The notes beneath the pieces were generated by a model, which was not told the origin of the DNA, ran no database searches, and was given only the letters and a program-made list of their open reading frames with translations. Below, piece after piece: positions 1 to 13,610 of a DNA stretch of 64,000 nucleotides (the first letter of the stretch is position 1; each line of letters begins with the position of its first letter). Position numbers and translations under genes: made by a program. This DNA comes from Madurella fahalii (lineage: Eukaryota > Ascomycota > Sordariomycetes > Sordariales), in NCBI GenBank assembly GCA_029876055.1, contig CM056876.1, positions 4,960,001 to 5,024,000 of the forward strand. The letters are read 5' to 3'.

Positions 1-1
1 T

Positions 2-3000
2 GGAGACCTCGACGTCTTGCTGCGCAAGAAGTGCGAGCAGCTCATCACCGAGTGCGTGCACCAGCGCGATGTCATCGAGAAGCTGATCAAGGCCAATGCA
101 GCTTCCAATACGCACTACCTGTGGCTGCTCCAGATGCGCTATGTCTACGTGCCTGAGGGCGATTTCCTGCAGCGACTGCACATCAAGATGGCCAACGCCA
201 AACTCAACTACGGCTTCGAGTATCTAGGAGTACCCGACAGGCTGGTCCGGACACCTCTTACGGACCGCTGCTTCTTGACCTTGACCCAGGCTCTCTGCCA
301 ACGCCTGGGCGGCTCTCCATACGGTCCTGCAGGTACCGGTAAGACGGAGTCGGTCAAAGCGCTTGGTGTCCAGCTCGGCCGCTTCACGCTCGTGTTTTGC
401 TGCGACGACACGTTCGATTTCCAGGCCATGGGACGTATCTTCCTCGGTATCTGCCAAGTAGGAGCGTGGGGCTGCTTCGACGAGTTCAACCGTCTCGAGG
501 AGAGGATCTTGTCCGCCGTTTCCCAGCAGATCCAGAATATCCAGCTTGGTCTGAAGCAGGGTGCCGAGGACGAAAAGGCCCAGATTGAGCTCGTCGGCCG
601 CCAGCTTTGTGTCAATGCAAACACGGGCATCTTTATCACTATGAACCCTGGCTACGCCGGTCGTTCTAACCTTCCCGACAACCTCAAGAAGCTGTTCCGC
701 AGCGTCGCCATGTCCAAGCCCGACAAGGAGCTTATCGCCGAGGTCATGCTCTACTCTCAAGGCTTCAACCAGGCCAAGCAGCTGTCCAAGCACACGGTGC
801 CCTTCTTCGACCAATGCGCGGCAAAACTGTCGAAGCAGGCTCATTACGATTTCGGCCTTCGTGCGCTCAAGAGCGTTCTCGTGAGCTCCGGTGGCCTCAA
901 GCGCGCTCGGCTGACCAACAGCGACGGCGCTCTTGGTGCCGAGGAGGTCGTGGAACCAGAAATTCTTGTGCAGAGTATCCGCGAGACCATCGCCCCCAAG
1001 TTGATCAAGTCTGATGTCGACATCATGATGAACATCGAGGAGGTCTGCTTCCCTGGTGTGAAGTATGTGCCCGCCAATCTTGAGAAGCTTGAGGAGGCAA
1101 TTCGCCGCCTGGCGGCTGAGAGGCACCTGGTCGTCAATGAGGTCTGGATGACCAAGGTCCTCCAGCTGTACCAGATCCAGAAGATCCACCACGGTGTTAT
1201 GATGGTTGGTAACTCGGGCTCCGGCAAGTCGGCAGCTTGGAGGTTGCTCTTGGATGCTCTGCAGCAGGTGGAGAATGTTGAGGGCGTCTCGCACGTCATC
1301 GATAGCAAGGTCATGTCCAAGGAGGCGCTCTACGGTAACCTTGACTCCACAACAAGAGAGTGGACCGATGGTTTGTTCACCAGCATCCTCCGGAAAATCG
1401 TCGATAACCTCCGTGGCGAGGACGCCAAGCGCCACTGGATCGTCTTTGATGGTGATGTCGACCCCGAGTGGGTTGAGAACTTGAACAGCGTGCTCGACGA
1501 CAACAAGCTGCTGACTTTGCCGAACGGCGAGCGTCTCAACCTGCCTCCAAATGTCCGCATCATGTTCGAGGTTGAGAATCTCAAGTATGCCACCCTCGCC
1601 ACTGTCAGCCGTTGCGGTATGGTTTGGTTCAGCGAGGATACCGTCACGCCAAGCATGATGGTCACCAACTACCTCGAGACGCTGCGCTCCGTTGCCTTTG
1701 AGGACCTCGATGAGGATGCCGTTGCGACGGGCCAAAGCTCCGCAAAGGCGCTGGAGGTCCAGGGACAAGCCGCCGACCTCCTGCGAACTTACCTCACCCA
1801 AGACGACTTCATCCATTTAGCTCTCCAGCAGGCCGAAGGTTTCAACCACATCATGGAGTTCACTATTGCCCGTGTCCTTAACACGCTCTTCTCGCTACTC
1901 AACAAGGCCGTGCGCGACATCATCGAGTACAATGCGCAACACAGCGACTTCCCCCTCGACCCGGAGCAAGTCGAGGCGTACATCGCCAAGAAGCTACTTC
2001 TTGCGTTGGTGTGGGCTTTGACTGGCGACTGTCCCTTGTTGGATCGCAAGTCATTCGGTGACAAGATTGCCGGCCTCGCCAGCTTCGGTTCGCCGCCGCT
2101 CGACGGCACCAGCTCGCTCATCGACTTTGATATCACCCTGCCCAAGGCCGAATGGGCGCCCTGGCAAAACCAGGTGCCGACAATCGAGGTCAACACACAC
2201 TCGGTCACGCAGACCGACGTGGTTATTCCTACGCTCGACACGGTCCGCCACGAGGATGTTTTATACTCTTGGCTCGCCGAGCACAAGCCGCTGCTCCTAT
2301 GCGGTCCTCCTGGTTCTGGTAAGACAATGACGCTGTTCAGCGCACTTCGCAAGCTGCCCAACATGGAAGTGGTCGGCCTCAACTTCTCAAGCGCCACGAC
2401 CCCCGACCTTCTTATCAAGACCTTTGAGCAGTACTGCGAGTACAAGAAAACGCTCAATGGGGTCATGCTCTCGCCCATGCAGATTGGCCGCTGGCTCGTC
2501 ATCTTCTGTGACGAGATCAACTTGCCCGCCCCCGACAAGTACGGCACGCAACGTGCCATCTCATTCCTCCGCCAACTCGTGGAACACAACGGCTTCTGGC
2601 GGACGTCCGACAAGTCTTGGGTCACTCTGGACAGGATCCAGTTCGTCGGCGCCTGCAATCCCCCAACCGACGCCGGCCGTACGCCGATGGGGGCTAGGTT
2701 CCTCAGGCACGCGCCCCTCATCATGGTGGACTACCCCGGCGAACAATCACTCATGCAGATCTACGGTACCTTCAACTCGGCCGTGCTCAAGATTATCTCC
2801 TCGCTCCGCGGCTACGCCGAACCGCTCACCCAGGCCATGGTTCGCTTCTACCTCGAGTCTCAGCAACGCTTCACGCCCAAGATTCAACCTCACTACGTCT
2901 ACAGTCCTCGTGAGCTTACGAGATGGGTGCGTGGCGTCTATGAAGCAATCCGGCCGCTCGAAACGCTTTCTGTGGAAGGCCTTATCCGCATCTGGGCCCA

Positions 3001-6000
3001 CGAAGCACTTCGCCTGTTCCAGGATCGTTTGGTGGCCGAGGAGGAGCGCAAGTGGACCGACGACGCCGTGCGCCGCATCGCCATGGAGTACTTCCCGACG
3101 ATTGATGAGCAAAAGGCGCTCGGCGGCCCGATCCTGTTCTCGAACTGGTTGTCGAAGCACTATGTGCCGGTTGACCGTGAGCAGCTGCGTGATTTTGTCA
3201 AGGCGAGACTCAAGACATTCTGCGAAGAGGAGGTTGACGTCCCGCTCATCCTGTTCAACGATGTCTTGGAGCATGTTCTGCGAATCGACCGTGTCTTTAG
3301 GCAGCCTCAGGGCCATCTCATTCTCATTGGTGTCAGCGGAAGTGGCAAGACTACGCTGTCTCGGTTCGTGGCCTGGATGAATGGTCTGAAGGTGTTCCAG
3401 ATCAAGGTGCACGGCAAGTACTCGGCCGAGGACTTTGACGAGGACCTGAGGGAAGTCCTCCGCCGCTGCGGTTGCAAGGGAGAGAAGATCTGTTTCATCA
3501 TGGACGAGTCCAATGTTCTGGACTCTGGATTCCTCGAACGCATGAACACGCTGCTGGCTAACGCGGAAGTGCCCGGCCTCTTTGAAGGCGACGATCACGC
3601 GGCGCTCATGACGGCCTGCAAGGAAGGCGCCCAGCGGCAGGGCTTGCTGCTAGATTCGCAGGAGGAGCTCTACAAGTGGTTCACGGGGCAGATTGTCAAG
3701 AACCTGCATGTCGTCTTCACCATGAACCCGCCGGAAGACGGTCTCTCGTCAAAGGCTGCGACGTCGCCTGCCCTGTTCAACCGTTGCGTGCTTAACTGGT
3801 TCGGCGACTGGTCGGATCAGGCGCTGTTCCAGGTCGGTCACGAGCTCACACACTCTGTCGATTTGGACAGGCCAAACTGGGTCTCGCCCGACACCGTCCC
3901 GGTGGCATTTCGCGGGCTCAACCTTCCCCCTTCGCACAGGGAAGCCGTCGTCAATTCCATGGTCTACATTCACTATTCCCTGCAGCGGTTCAACGCCAAA
4001 CTTCTCAAGCAACAGGGCAAGGTCACGTTCCTCACCCCGCGGCACTTTCTCGACTTTGTCGCGCAGTATGTCAAGCTGTACAATGAGAAGCGGGAGGACC
4101 TCGAGGAGCAGCAACGCCATCTCAACGTCGGTCTCGAGAAGCTGCGCGACACAGTGGACAAGGTCCGTGATCTCCGCGTCAGCCTGGCCGAGAAGAAGGC
4201 CCAGCTCGAGCAGAAGGATGCCGAAGCCAACGAAAAGCTTCAGCGCATGGTTGCCGACCAGCGCGAGGCTGAGCAGCGGAAGAACACGTCGCTGGAGATT
4301 CAGGTCGCGCTGGAGAAGCAGGAGGCCGAGGTGGCGTCTCGCAAGAAGATCGTGCTCGAAGATCTCGCCAGGGCCGAGCCCGCCGTGGAGGAGGCAAAAG
4401 CGTCCGTCAGCAGCATCAAGCGACAGCATCTCACCGAGGTGCGGTCCATGTCTTCGCCTCCCCAGGGTGTACGACTTGCTCTGGACGCCGTCTGCACATT
4501 GATTGGTCATCGGGTCAGCGATTGGAAGCAGATCCAGGCTGTCGTCCGCCGTGATGATTTCATTGCCAGCATCATCAACTTCAGCAACGAGAAGCAGATG
4601 ACCAAGGCGCTGCGGATCAAGATGCGCAACGAGTTCCTAGCGAATCCCGAGTTTACGGTCGACAAGGTGAACCGTGCCAGCAAGGCCTGCGGTCCCCTCG
4701 TCCAGTGGGTCGAGGCCCAGGTTAACTATGCCGAGATCCTCGACCGTGTCGGGCCGCTGCGGGAGGAGGTGATGCTGCTGGAGGAGCAGGCGCTGCAGAC
4801 CAAGGCGGAGGCAAAGGCCGTCGAGCAGACGATCGAGAACCTCGAGGCCAGCATCGCGACGTACAAGACGGAATACGCGTCGCTCATCAGCGAGACGCAG
4901 GCTATCAAGGCCGAAATGTCGCGTGTCCAGTTCAAGGTTGACCGCAGTGTGAAGCTCTTGGATAGTCTGTCGTCTGAGAGAACTCGCTGGGAGGAGGGCA
5001 GCAAGTCCTTCGAGACGCAGATCAGCACTCTCGTTGGTGATGTTCTCGTTGCCGCGGCGTTCCTGGCGTATAGCGGTCTGTACGATCAGACCTTCCGAAA
5101 GTCGATGATGGAAGACTGGCTCCACCAACTGCACCTCTCGGGCATCCAGTTCAAGCAGCACAATCCAGTTACGGAGTACCTTTCCACTGCCGACGAGCGG
5201 CTCGGCTGGCAGGAGAACACGCTCCCGGTCGATGACCTTTGCACCGAGAATGCCATCATACTCAAGCGCTTCAACAGGTACCCGCTCATCATCGATCCAT
5301 CGGGACGTGTCAACGAGTTCTTGCAGAGAGAATGCAAGGATCGCCGTCTCACCGTCACGAGCTTCCTGGACGACTCGTTCACGAAGCAGCTCGAGAGCTC
5401 GCTCCGCTTTGGCAACCCCATTCTTATCCAGGATGCGGAGCATCTCGATCCGGTGCTCAACCATGTGCTCAACAAGGAGTACCAAAAGACGGGCGGCCGT
5501 GTCTTGATCCAGCTCGGGAAGCAGCAAATCGACTTTTCGCCCGCGTTCAAGCTCTACCTATCCACACGGGATCCTTCGGCTACCTTTGCTCCGGATATCT
5601 GCAGTCGCACGACGTTTGTCAACTTCACCGTCACGCAGAGCAGCTTGCAGACGCAGTCCCTGGCTGAGGTGCTCAAGTCAGAGCGTCCGGACGTCGACGA
5701 GCGGCGTTCGAACCTCATCAAGCTGCAAGGCGAATTCAAGGTGCACCTCCGCCAGCTCGAGAAGCGTCTGCTACAGGCGCTCAACGAGTCTCGCGGTAAT
5801 ATTCTTGACGATGACAACGTTATTGAGACGCTCGAGACGCTCAAGACGGAGGCCGCTGAGATCTCGGCCAAGATGAGCGACACCGAAGGCGTCATGGCCG
5901 AGGTCGAGCAGATCACGCTCCAGTACAACGTCATTGCCCGGTCATGTAGCGCCGTCTTTGCCGTCCTCGAGCAGCTGCACTACCTCAATCACTTTTACCA

Positions 6001-7658
6001 ATTCTCGCTACAGTACTTCCTCGATATCTTCCACTCTGTACTGCATGGTAACCCGCGTCTGGTGAACGAGACGAACCACAACGTGCGTCGCGATGTTATC
6101 GTCAAGGACCTATTCGTGACGACGTTCAAGCGGACTGCACTGGGTCTGCTGCAAAAAGACCGCGTAACCTTGGCGATGCTGCTCGTCCAAGCGTCACCAT
6201 ACAAGATGGACAAGGGTTTGCTGGACGTGATTCTTGACGAGCGGGTCGAGGGCAGAGACGTGTCTACCGACAGCGGAGCCAGGGACGAAACGTTTGCGCG
6301 CGCCAAGCGGATCACAGCGCTCAAGGACAAGCTCGATGGTGTCTCGGAAGCAGACTGGACCAAGTTCTTCACCGAGGAGCTCGCCGAGAACTTTGTCCCC
6401 AAGATCTGGGACGACAAGGCCGAGCCTACCGACCAGGCGCTCATGTCTCTCCTGCTGGTCAAACTCTTCCGTCTCGACCGTCTTGTGCCGGCAGCAGAGC
6501 GCTTCGTCACGCTGGTGTTCGGCTCCGACCTCTTCGACATCGTCGAGGACCTCAAGCAGACGGTCGACCAGGTCTCGGCCACGCGGCCCATCTCGCTCGT
6601 GTCCAGCCCGGGCTTCGACGCGTCGTACAAGGTCGACAGCCTCGTCGAGCGCGTACGCGTGCGCTGCACAAACATTGCCATGGGCTCCAACGAGGGTCTT
6701 GCCAGCGCCGACAAGGCCATCAGCAACGCCGCCCAGACAGGCTCGTGGGTGCTGATCAAGAACGTCCACCTCGCGCCCACCTGGCTGCAGTCGCTCGAGA
6801 AACGCATGGAGTCGCTCAACCCGAACCCCGAGTTCAGGCTCTTCCTGTCGATGGAGTCGTCGCCCAAGATACCCGTCAACCTGCTGCGTGCCTCGCGCGT
6901 GCTGATGTACGAGCAGCCCGCAGGAGTGCGCGCCAACATGAAGGACTCCATGTCGTCGCTCTCGACGAGATCCATTAAATCCCCCGTGGAGCGGACAAGG
7001 TTGTACCTATTGCTGTCCTTTTTGCATGCCGTGGTGCAGGAGCGCCTACGGTACGCTCCCAACCTGGGATGGAAGGGATTCTGGGAGTTCAACGATGCCG
7101 ATGTAAGTTTTGGCCCCCTCCGGACACCCAACCCAACCCAACCCCTTTTTGTTTTTTTTTTTCTCACTTCGCGAAACTAACCACCCGTGATACTTACAGT
7201 ACGAGTGCTCCGCTCACGTGATCGACACGTGGATCGACGCCACGGCCCAGAACCGCACCAACATCGCCCCGTCCAACATCCCCTGGGACATGATCCGCTA
7301 CCTCGTCACCGAGACGTACGGCGGCAAGATTGACGACGAGGGCGACTTTGGCATCCTCAACCAGCTCGTCTGCAGCTTCTTGACGCCCGCTGCGTTCGAT
7401 ATCGGCCACAAGCTCGTCGGCGCCCAGCAGGGAGAAGCGAACGAGACGACGGAGCTCGTGGTGCCCTCCGGCACGTCCCTGCAGGAGTTCATGGGCTGGA
7501 TCCAGAGGCTGCCCGAGCGGGAACCGCCCACCTATCTGGGCCTGCCGGCCAACGCGGAGAAGTTGTTGCTCGTCGGGCTGGGGAAGAGTCTGGTGGGGAA
7601 TCTGAAGAAGGTGACGGATCTGTTGGATGAAGGGGAGGCTCTGATGGCTGAGGCGTAG
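2..7658 (+). CDS. ro-1: Cytoplasmic dynein heavy chain, C-terminal part (5' partial)
   Basis: Motor subunit of cytoplasmic dynein 1, which moves nuclei, vesicles and endosomes toward microtubule minus ends. Exons are 2-7102 and 7200-7658, with a 97-bp intron (donor gtaagt, acceptor ttacag); splicing joins the phrases FNDAD and YECSAH in frame. The reading frame is open at the left edge, so the tail and most of the linker are missing. Visible motor: AAA1 P-loop GPAGTGKT at nt 323-346 with Walker B CFDEFN near 473-490; AAA2 P-loop GNSGSGKS near 1208; AAA3 GPPGSGKT near 2303; AAA4 GVSGSGKT near 3329. The stalk coiled coils lie at about 4080-4440 and 4740-5010, flanking the microtubule-binding tip. 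AAA5 begins near 5040 and AAA6 near 6500. The protein ends soon after AAA6, as expected for the short fungal C-terminal domain. The gene is called ro-1 in Neurospora and nudA in Aspergillus. Assignment is very secure. Confidence 0.97.
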
Positions 7659-8208
7659 GCCGGGTTTCAGAGGAGAGGGGAGAAGGGTCGTTAGGTGTAT
7701 GATGATGGATGATTATGTGATGACTGGTGTAATGATTGGTGTGATGATTGTTTCTGGCTGTACACACTTTCACATTTCAGGACCGAGGTCCTTCTTTTTA
7801 TTTTTTTTTTCTTTTCTTTTTTTTTCCCCCTCACGCGGGCCGTTTTATTGTTATAGCGGAGTAAACGGAGATACTGCAGCGGTTTGGTTCGTTCAAGGTG
7901 GAGACGGCTGATGCGCTAGAGTCTTGATCAGATACCCCGACTAAGCTTTATTCAGATTGCAATCTCTTATCTCCTGGCTGACCTTTTCCTTTACCATACC
8001 TCTATCCAGTCTAAAGTAAACCGAGACCATTTCCGACTAGTGCTGACTGCCTAAACACATGTGATGTAGACTAAGAAAGAAAGCAAACCATCCAAAAATC
8101 ATACGCTAGCTACCGCTTTCCCAGAGAAATCAGTGTCCATCCCGTCACCTCTATCCCCATCCGTCGCTAATGAGTGTCCGTTTCGACAATCGTAAACCCT
8201 AGCCAATG
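7659..8208. other. Convergent 3' intergenic region (dynein / Clr5 gene)
   Basis: These 550 bases separate two convergent stop codons. They hold T-rich and pyrimidine runs near 7795-7826, consistent with 3' untranslated and polyadenylation sequence. No coding signal is visible. Confidence 0.6.
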
Positions 8209-9969
8209 CTAACCAGACATCAGACTCCATTCCCCCCCAACCCATTTCTCATCTCCGATATTCCCCATTGATTCATCATCCCGCCCGCAGTCCTCCGGAT
8301 TGCCATCTTTCCCGAATGCTATATCCGTCTCAGCCAGTACAAGGGGGAACACGGTTACCCCTTGCTTAAACGGAGGCAAGTCATTGCTGCTCTGCAGTAC
8401 CTCGGCGGCGAACTCGCGCAAGTTGCCGATCATGGTGGCGGTAGCCTCATCTGAAAACTTGGCGGGGTCTCGAGCGGGGAGGGGCAGGGACTCGAGGTCC
8501 TGTGGCAGGGCCAGCAGCCGCAAGTTGGTTGCGCGCACCTGGTTGAGGAAACACAGGAACAGTTCTTCGGGCTGTAGCCGCCTGAGGTCGCACGCGGCGG
8601 TCCAGGCCCGTTCTAGGAGGGAATGGTTCGACGCTTCCGTCTCCCGGTCCAACACGATGGACATGATCATGCAGACCACGGAGGTGAGGAGTTCGGTGGC
8701 CGAAATGTCGAGTTGTGTTTTGGCGCTGTTGGTCCAGGCGAGGGGATCTCCTGACCCCGAGCGCTGGCCTGCTGGCGGGCCGAACAGCATGTTATACCAG
8801 AGTCTGCACAGAACCTGGTAAGCTTCGTCAAGCTCGGTGCTATCGTTGACGGGAATCGCTACGTGGGTATCCAACCCGCCGTAACGTAGCACTTCGATGC
8901 ACCAATTCAGGCAAGATACAAGGCAGTCGATGCGGCGGGACGTGCTAGACTGCATGCTTAGCGAACCGCCGGAGAAAGCGGGCTGCTGGTCCATAAACTG
9001 CTCTAGGATCTCGGCATCATCTATTTCAGACTCGCCGTCAGCGCCGCATTGGTTGTAACGGTCTAGAGCCAGATCCAGTAAGACGTAGGCGGGGACGTCG
9101 AAGGGTAGCTCTCGGAAGGTGAGCCTTTTAAGACGGTCTTGTCCCTGGTCGTCTTCGACGACTATCTTGCTGATAAGACGCGACATCGGGTCCAAGCCAT
9201 TGACCCCGGCAGTTGGGTCCCAGTCGTTGCAGTGGGCCAAGAGCATTTTAATGAAGAAGCCGGACCACGTACCCGGGTCCAAGTCCCACGACGAAAGGTT
9301 GTCATTCACCCTACTGCGAACATGCACAGCCTGCTCCTTGCTCTGCAGCGTTCGGGCAAGGTCAAAGATGCTTGCTGCTATATCCTCTTTCTCGTGTAAC
9401 GCAGTGTAGACGCCAAAGGCGCCATCTACGTCTCCGAATGCGAAGAGGATTTCGGCGAGCAAACGTTGTCGAACTCCTGCCTCGCCAAGATTCAGGCGCG
9501 GATGACAAGGCCGACGTTCTTGGGCAGGGGAAGGCCGGATCCTTCCTGTAAGTACCGAGCCGGGTCTTGTACGGGTGGCGGTGCCTTGGTTGGCAGGTGG
9601 AGGGTTAACTGGAGGAGGAGCGGCTCCGGCGCGAAGATGCGGCTCAACCTTCACCTTCGGTTGCGTGGCCGGTTTAGTTTGCTGCGTATCTTGGGAAGCC
9701 GAGTACTTTCGAACGCCCCATACCTTCAAGGCATGGATGTACTGACGCCTCCTGTGACAAGCAACCGAGTCAGCGCTGGCTGCATCGCCTAGACCGGCTT
9801 ACACTCACGTAGCAGTGAAGCCGTGTTTCTCTACCATCCACGCCACGACCTCATTGAGGGTTTTCTGGCTGTACAGGTCGGTTATTTCCGCCCTGTGCTG
9901 GTCCCATTTTTCAGGCGAGATTCTGGTCGCGTGGGGACGAGATCGATTTATGATGGTGAGCTCGGCCAT
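8209..9969 (-). CDS. Clr5-domain protein of unknown function
   Basis: Exons are 9969-9809 and 9751-8209, with a 57-bp intron (GTGAGT...CACAG), giving 567 residues. Starting at the ATG at 9969, residues about 20-65 form a clear Clr5 domain: the pattern EKWDQHRAEITDLY, then VVAWMVEKHGF, then after the junction ALKVWGVRKY. This small domain is common at the N-terminus of filamentous-fungal nuclear or regulatory proteins, and its biochemical role is poorly defined. A low-complexity Pro/Ala/Lys linker follows (about 80-130). The remaining 430 residues are helical-looking, with no domain I recognise and a very acidic C-terminus. Fungal relatives often have TPR-like or otherwise uncharacterised bodies. 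Only the annotation of the domain is firm; function is unknown. The gene is convergent with the dynein gene. Confidence 0.85.
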
Positions 9970-12485
9970 GTTGTACCTGCCCAGGAAGAGAGAGTTGGTG
10001 AACCGATGTCGATGGGGGGATGTCGGTAGGGCGATGGCCGGGTGGTGATATTCTTATAGATGACATTGAGATGCTTGGACAATCGGGCAGGCCCTCCGAC
10101 TACGTTGGTCGCCTTTTTATCATAATTTTCCAAACAGTTGGGCGGACCGCGGACCGCTTAGGGTACGCCGGGAGGTGCGCCTTGCAACACATCGAGCCCC
10201 CAAATCTAAGCGATGGAATTTCTAACGGTTTGTGCACATATACGTGTAAAAACCAACCTGTCGCGGCCAATAATCAGCCAGCCCTACCTTCTATTTCTGC
10301 CAGGCTGAGCACGTCACTAATGCAGGCTGTAACGGCTCGCCGCCCAGAATGAACAGGGGCGCCCGAGAAGGTAAATGTAAATGCCAACATTGCACGAGGC
10401 GGCAACTTTGCCCGGTAGTCGACACCACGGGATTCGACAAACCCAAAGGTCTTAGCGGTTGAGGAAAGTGTAAAAAGAGGCAATTAAGCCTCCAAGTATC
10501 GTAGTTCGCCGCGTTGAGTCAAGAAGGTTCTCGAGTTGGGGAGAGCCGCGAGTCAGAGTGAGCCTTAGAGCCGCGATAAGCTCGCCGAAATATAATGAGG
10601 CTCCTTCGTTGCCGGGTTGCGTCGGACGTCCGTCTCAAACCAACCGCTCCAAAGAACCCCCGCCATGCTATCGCACAGTCAAAGCGAAGATCTCCTTGGA
10701 ATAGGTTCATGGGTCCACGAAGCTCTGCTGTTTGAAGCACCCTACCCTCGGAGCGTAGCTGACGGACCGGTACCGACAGACCCGCCGGCACTACAGACAC
10801 GGTCCCGTGAAGGGTTGGCCGCGGTACCCAGCGATGAGAGATCGAATAGCCGTCCAGTCGTGACAACAGGCCATATCGGGCAACAACCAAGCCGGCATCG
10901 CCCCAGCCGCGGCCGAAGGGACCGCAGCGGTGTGTGCCAGCAGAGGTCGCCCACTGACCCAAAATCAAGGACAACACGACAGATGAGGCTCAAGTTGAGC
11001 CGCCTGCCGATTATCGTGTCGGAGTCGAGCTGGCGTCAGCAATTTTTTCACAATGGGGACGCACCAAGACATGGGACAACGCATCCCGGGAGCCTTGCCG
11101 TGACCCGTGCAGCTCGAAAGGTTAGCATTGCCCGCACACCGTCATTACCTGCGTCGTGTATTGACCAGCATAGGTGAGCCTGGCTCTAGCGCCAGCGTGT
11201 CGAGCAGTGCCCCCGGGCGGTGTTGGACGTGCGCCGCAACCTGAATTAGGGAAATGCAAAAGCGGTGGAAGAGGACTAGCAACGACGAGTGGAAATTCGA
11301 AAGCGCGGATGGAGGCTGGGCCCGGCAGGAAGATGAAAACCAATCTTTGCGGTGCCTAACCAGCCGTTGGGCTCCAACAACAACAGCAACCGCACCATAA
11401 ACAGAACGGGAGCTTGCACTTCATAGGTCCTCTGGTGGCCGCCTTGGTTGGCTCTGAGTGACAAGGCCCCAGAACCCTAGTGTAACGCGCAGATCAAATC
11501 GAGCAAATGGAAAATCCCATATCATCATGTCAACAACAGATGCCCTAGGGCCCGAGATGCGCAGCTTTGAGTCAGATTGTGCCTGACAGACCGTCCCATT
11601 GTAGTTGCACTGGCCGAGGTAAGTGCTGTACCTTTGCTACGCCATGATCTCAGAGAACCAGGGAAAAAAAGGAAAAGGAAGAGAGAGTACACAAACGAAA
11701 CCCCCGACCCTACCCTAACCCAACGCAACAGATACCCGCGACAAGTCAAGGCTCAACACCCTTGACGAGGGAGAACATCGCGAGAGAACGATTATGACGT
11801 AGGCGACCACCGAAACCCCGCACTCTCATCCCCCGCCTTGTCCCGCCCAACCACAGTGATTCGTTGCTTCCCCACTCGCCGCATTGAATTCTAGAAGCAC
11901 CTCGAGAATGGGACAAACTCGTCGCCAAATCGGACCAGTAACTGTGCGCTTTCTACGGTCAAGAAAAGAGAATATGGTATCCAATTCATAGTGCGGTGTC
12001 CCAATGTAGAACACATAGAACTCCTAGAGGCCAGGTGAAGAAGTGGACGCATCTAGGAGGGCACCGCCAGACTACGCATGAAACAGTGACGTACCATCCC
12101 AACTCCAACCCCAGTTTCGTCGTCGTAAGACCGCGAAACAAAGTCTGCCTGTACATCAAGGACGAGACCAATCGGGAGCGCCTGTTCGATGCGCATTCCC
12201 TTGTTCCCCCCCCCCGCGTCCCAGTTGGATCAAGAGTTTGCAGCATGTCTTGCACCTGCATCTGCTCTCTGCCACAGACAAGAGCGAGAGTGCAGCCCTC
12301 AAGGTCATTCGGGTTCCTTTCTACACTAGACCGATCCCCCGTCTCTTTTTCCTAAAACTGCCAACCGGTTTCCTACATAACGGGCATCGTTCCCACCAAT
12401 TTCTTATTCTCCCTGAACCCGCGGCCCCGACACATCCAGGCTCGTAGTTTTCGACCATCACCGGCTTCGCAGCGAACCGCAGAAA
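9970..12485. other. Intergenic region, no gene recognised
   Basis: About 2.5 kb lies between the 5' ends of the divergent Clr5 and DUF1774 genes, so it should contain both promoters. Open frames here (for example 10617-11177 plus and 10519-10977 minus) overlap each other and have unbiased, Arg/Ser/Pro-rich translations typical of random GC-rich DNA. A C9 tract occurs near 12207-12215. The last 200 bases before 12486 are pyrimidine-rich, as in fungal 5' leaders. Confidence 0.5.
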
Positions 12486-13610
12486 ATGGATCGCTTCCAT
12501 CAGAGTGCGTGCCGCCGAATTCGCCCACCTCTGCACTGCTGCTGACCTCTGGTATTTCACAGTCAACCCCTTCGCCAAGCGGGACTCGCACAGCGCCAAC
12601 TCAATCATCACTTACAAGGTCCTGACGCTCGTCACCTGGCTGCTGTCGGTCGTCTCGACCGTCTACTACAACTTTGAGGCCCCGCATGACGGCCGCTACC
12701 ATGGCGGGACTATCTGGCACCAAAACTACCACCACTACTCCGGCTTCACCCTCAATTCGGTCATTGCCTCTATTTACTGGTACGCTTCCTCAGGATTCGC
12801 CTGCTCCCTCCCAATACCCCAAACAAAAAAAAAAAAATTAAAAAAAATACTGACATTGCGCTTCTTCTCCCCCTCTTTCTCCCCGACATACAGGCTCGTC
12901 CTCCTCCTCCTCCAACTAGTCTACACCACGCACCTCTTCTCGTCCACCCCGGAGACGGTCAACGCGGCCTGCTCGGTGGGGTCGCACTTCATCCTCAACA
13001 ACCTGCTCCACTTCGCCTTCGTCATGCTCTTTGTCCGCTCGCACTTCATCTGGGCCGAGATCATGCTCATCCTCAACTTTGCCAACCTGACGTCGCTCTA
13101 CTTCCGCCACGCGACCGTGACGCACCGCCCGCACCTGCTGCTGGTCCACTTCCCCGCCGTGTCGGGCCCGCTGGCCTGGACCTTCGTCGCCCTCTACTGG
13201 AACGGCGCGATCATGGTCCCCCACCAGAACAGCCTGGTCGCGCGGATCTTTGCCAACGTGTTTGTGTGGGCCATCTTGGGCTACGGCATGTTCTTTATCT
13301 TGGCTTACAAGGTGAGAAATTTATTTTCTTTCTTTTTTTTTCTTCTTCTCCCCTAAGGCTTGCGGAGTGGTGGCCGGGCTGACATTGGATCATGTAGGAC
13401 TACACCATGGGCTTTGCGCTCAGCGTGCTATCGGCTTCGTTGGGCGTCGCCCAGTTCTTCCGGCAGGTGATTGCATTCCAATGGATCTTTGCTTTCACCA
13501 TCATGGCCGTGTTGTTTGTATCTACCGTCATTGTGGCCGTGCCGGCTTGGGCTGGAACGAGGCAGCGGCCCGCGGATGCCGAGAGGGCGCCGCTGCTTGG
13601 GGAGAGCTAG
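12486..13610 (+). CDS. DUF1774-like integral membrane protein
   Basis: Exons are 12486-12504, 12563-12779, 12894-13311 and 13398-13610, giving 288 residues. The first exon is only 19 nt: ATG at 12486 encodes MDRFHQ, then a 58-bp intron (gtgcgt...ttcacag, branch-like ctgac) restores the frame to INPFAKRDS. No in-frame ATG exists in the second exon's frame upstream, which supports this start. The protein has six to eight hydrophobic segments (for example the stretches around VLTLVTWLLSVVSTVYY, LVLLLLQLVYTTHLF, FVMLFVRSHF, FVWAILGYGMFFILAY and IFAFTIMAVLFVSTVIV). It ends with a basic/acidic tail finishing APLLGES, a dileucine-type context. The pattern matches the fungal DUF1774 family of multi-pass membrane proteins, whose function is not known to me. 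Family call is from memory of conserved phrases such as GSHFILNN and VIAFQWIFAFTIMA. Confidence 0.8.

Noticed and set aside
224..1816. 530-codon open frame antisense to the dynein gene
   Set aside because: It lies wholly opposite a highly conserved motor-domain exon and reflects codon bias of GC-rich DNA. The translation has no domain.
10617..11177. 186-codon frame in the 10-12.5 kb gap
   Set aside because: Arg/Ser/Pro-rich, overlapped by a 152-codon antisense frame, no domain or intron pattern.
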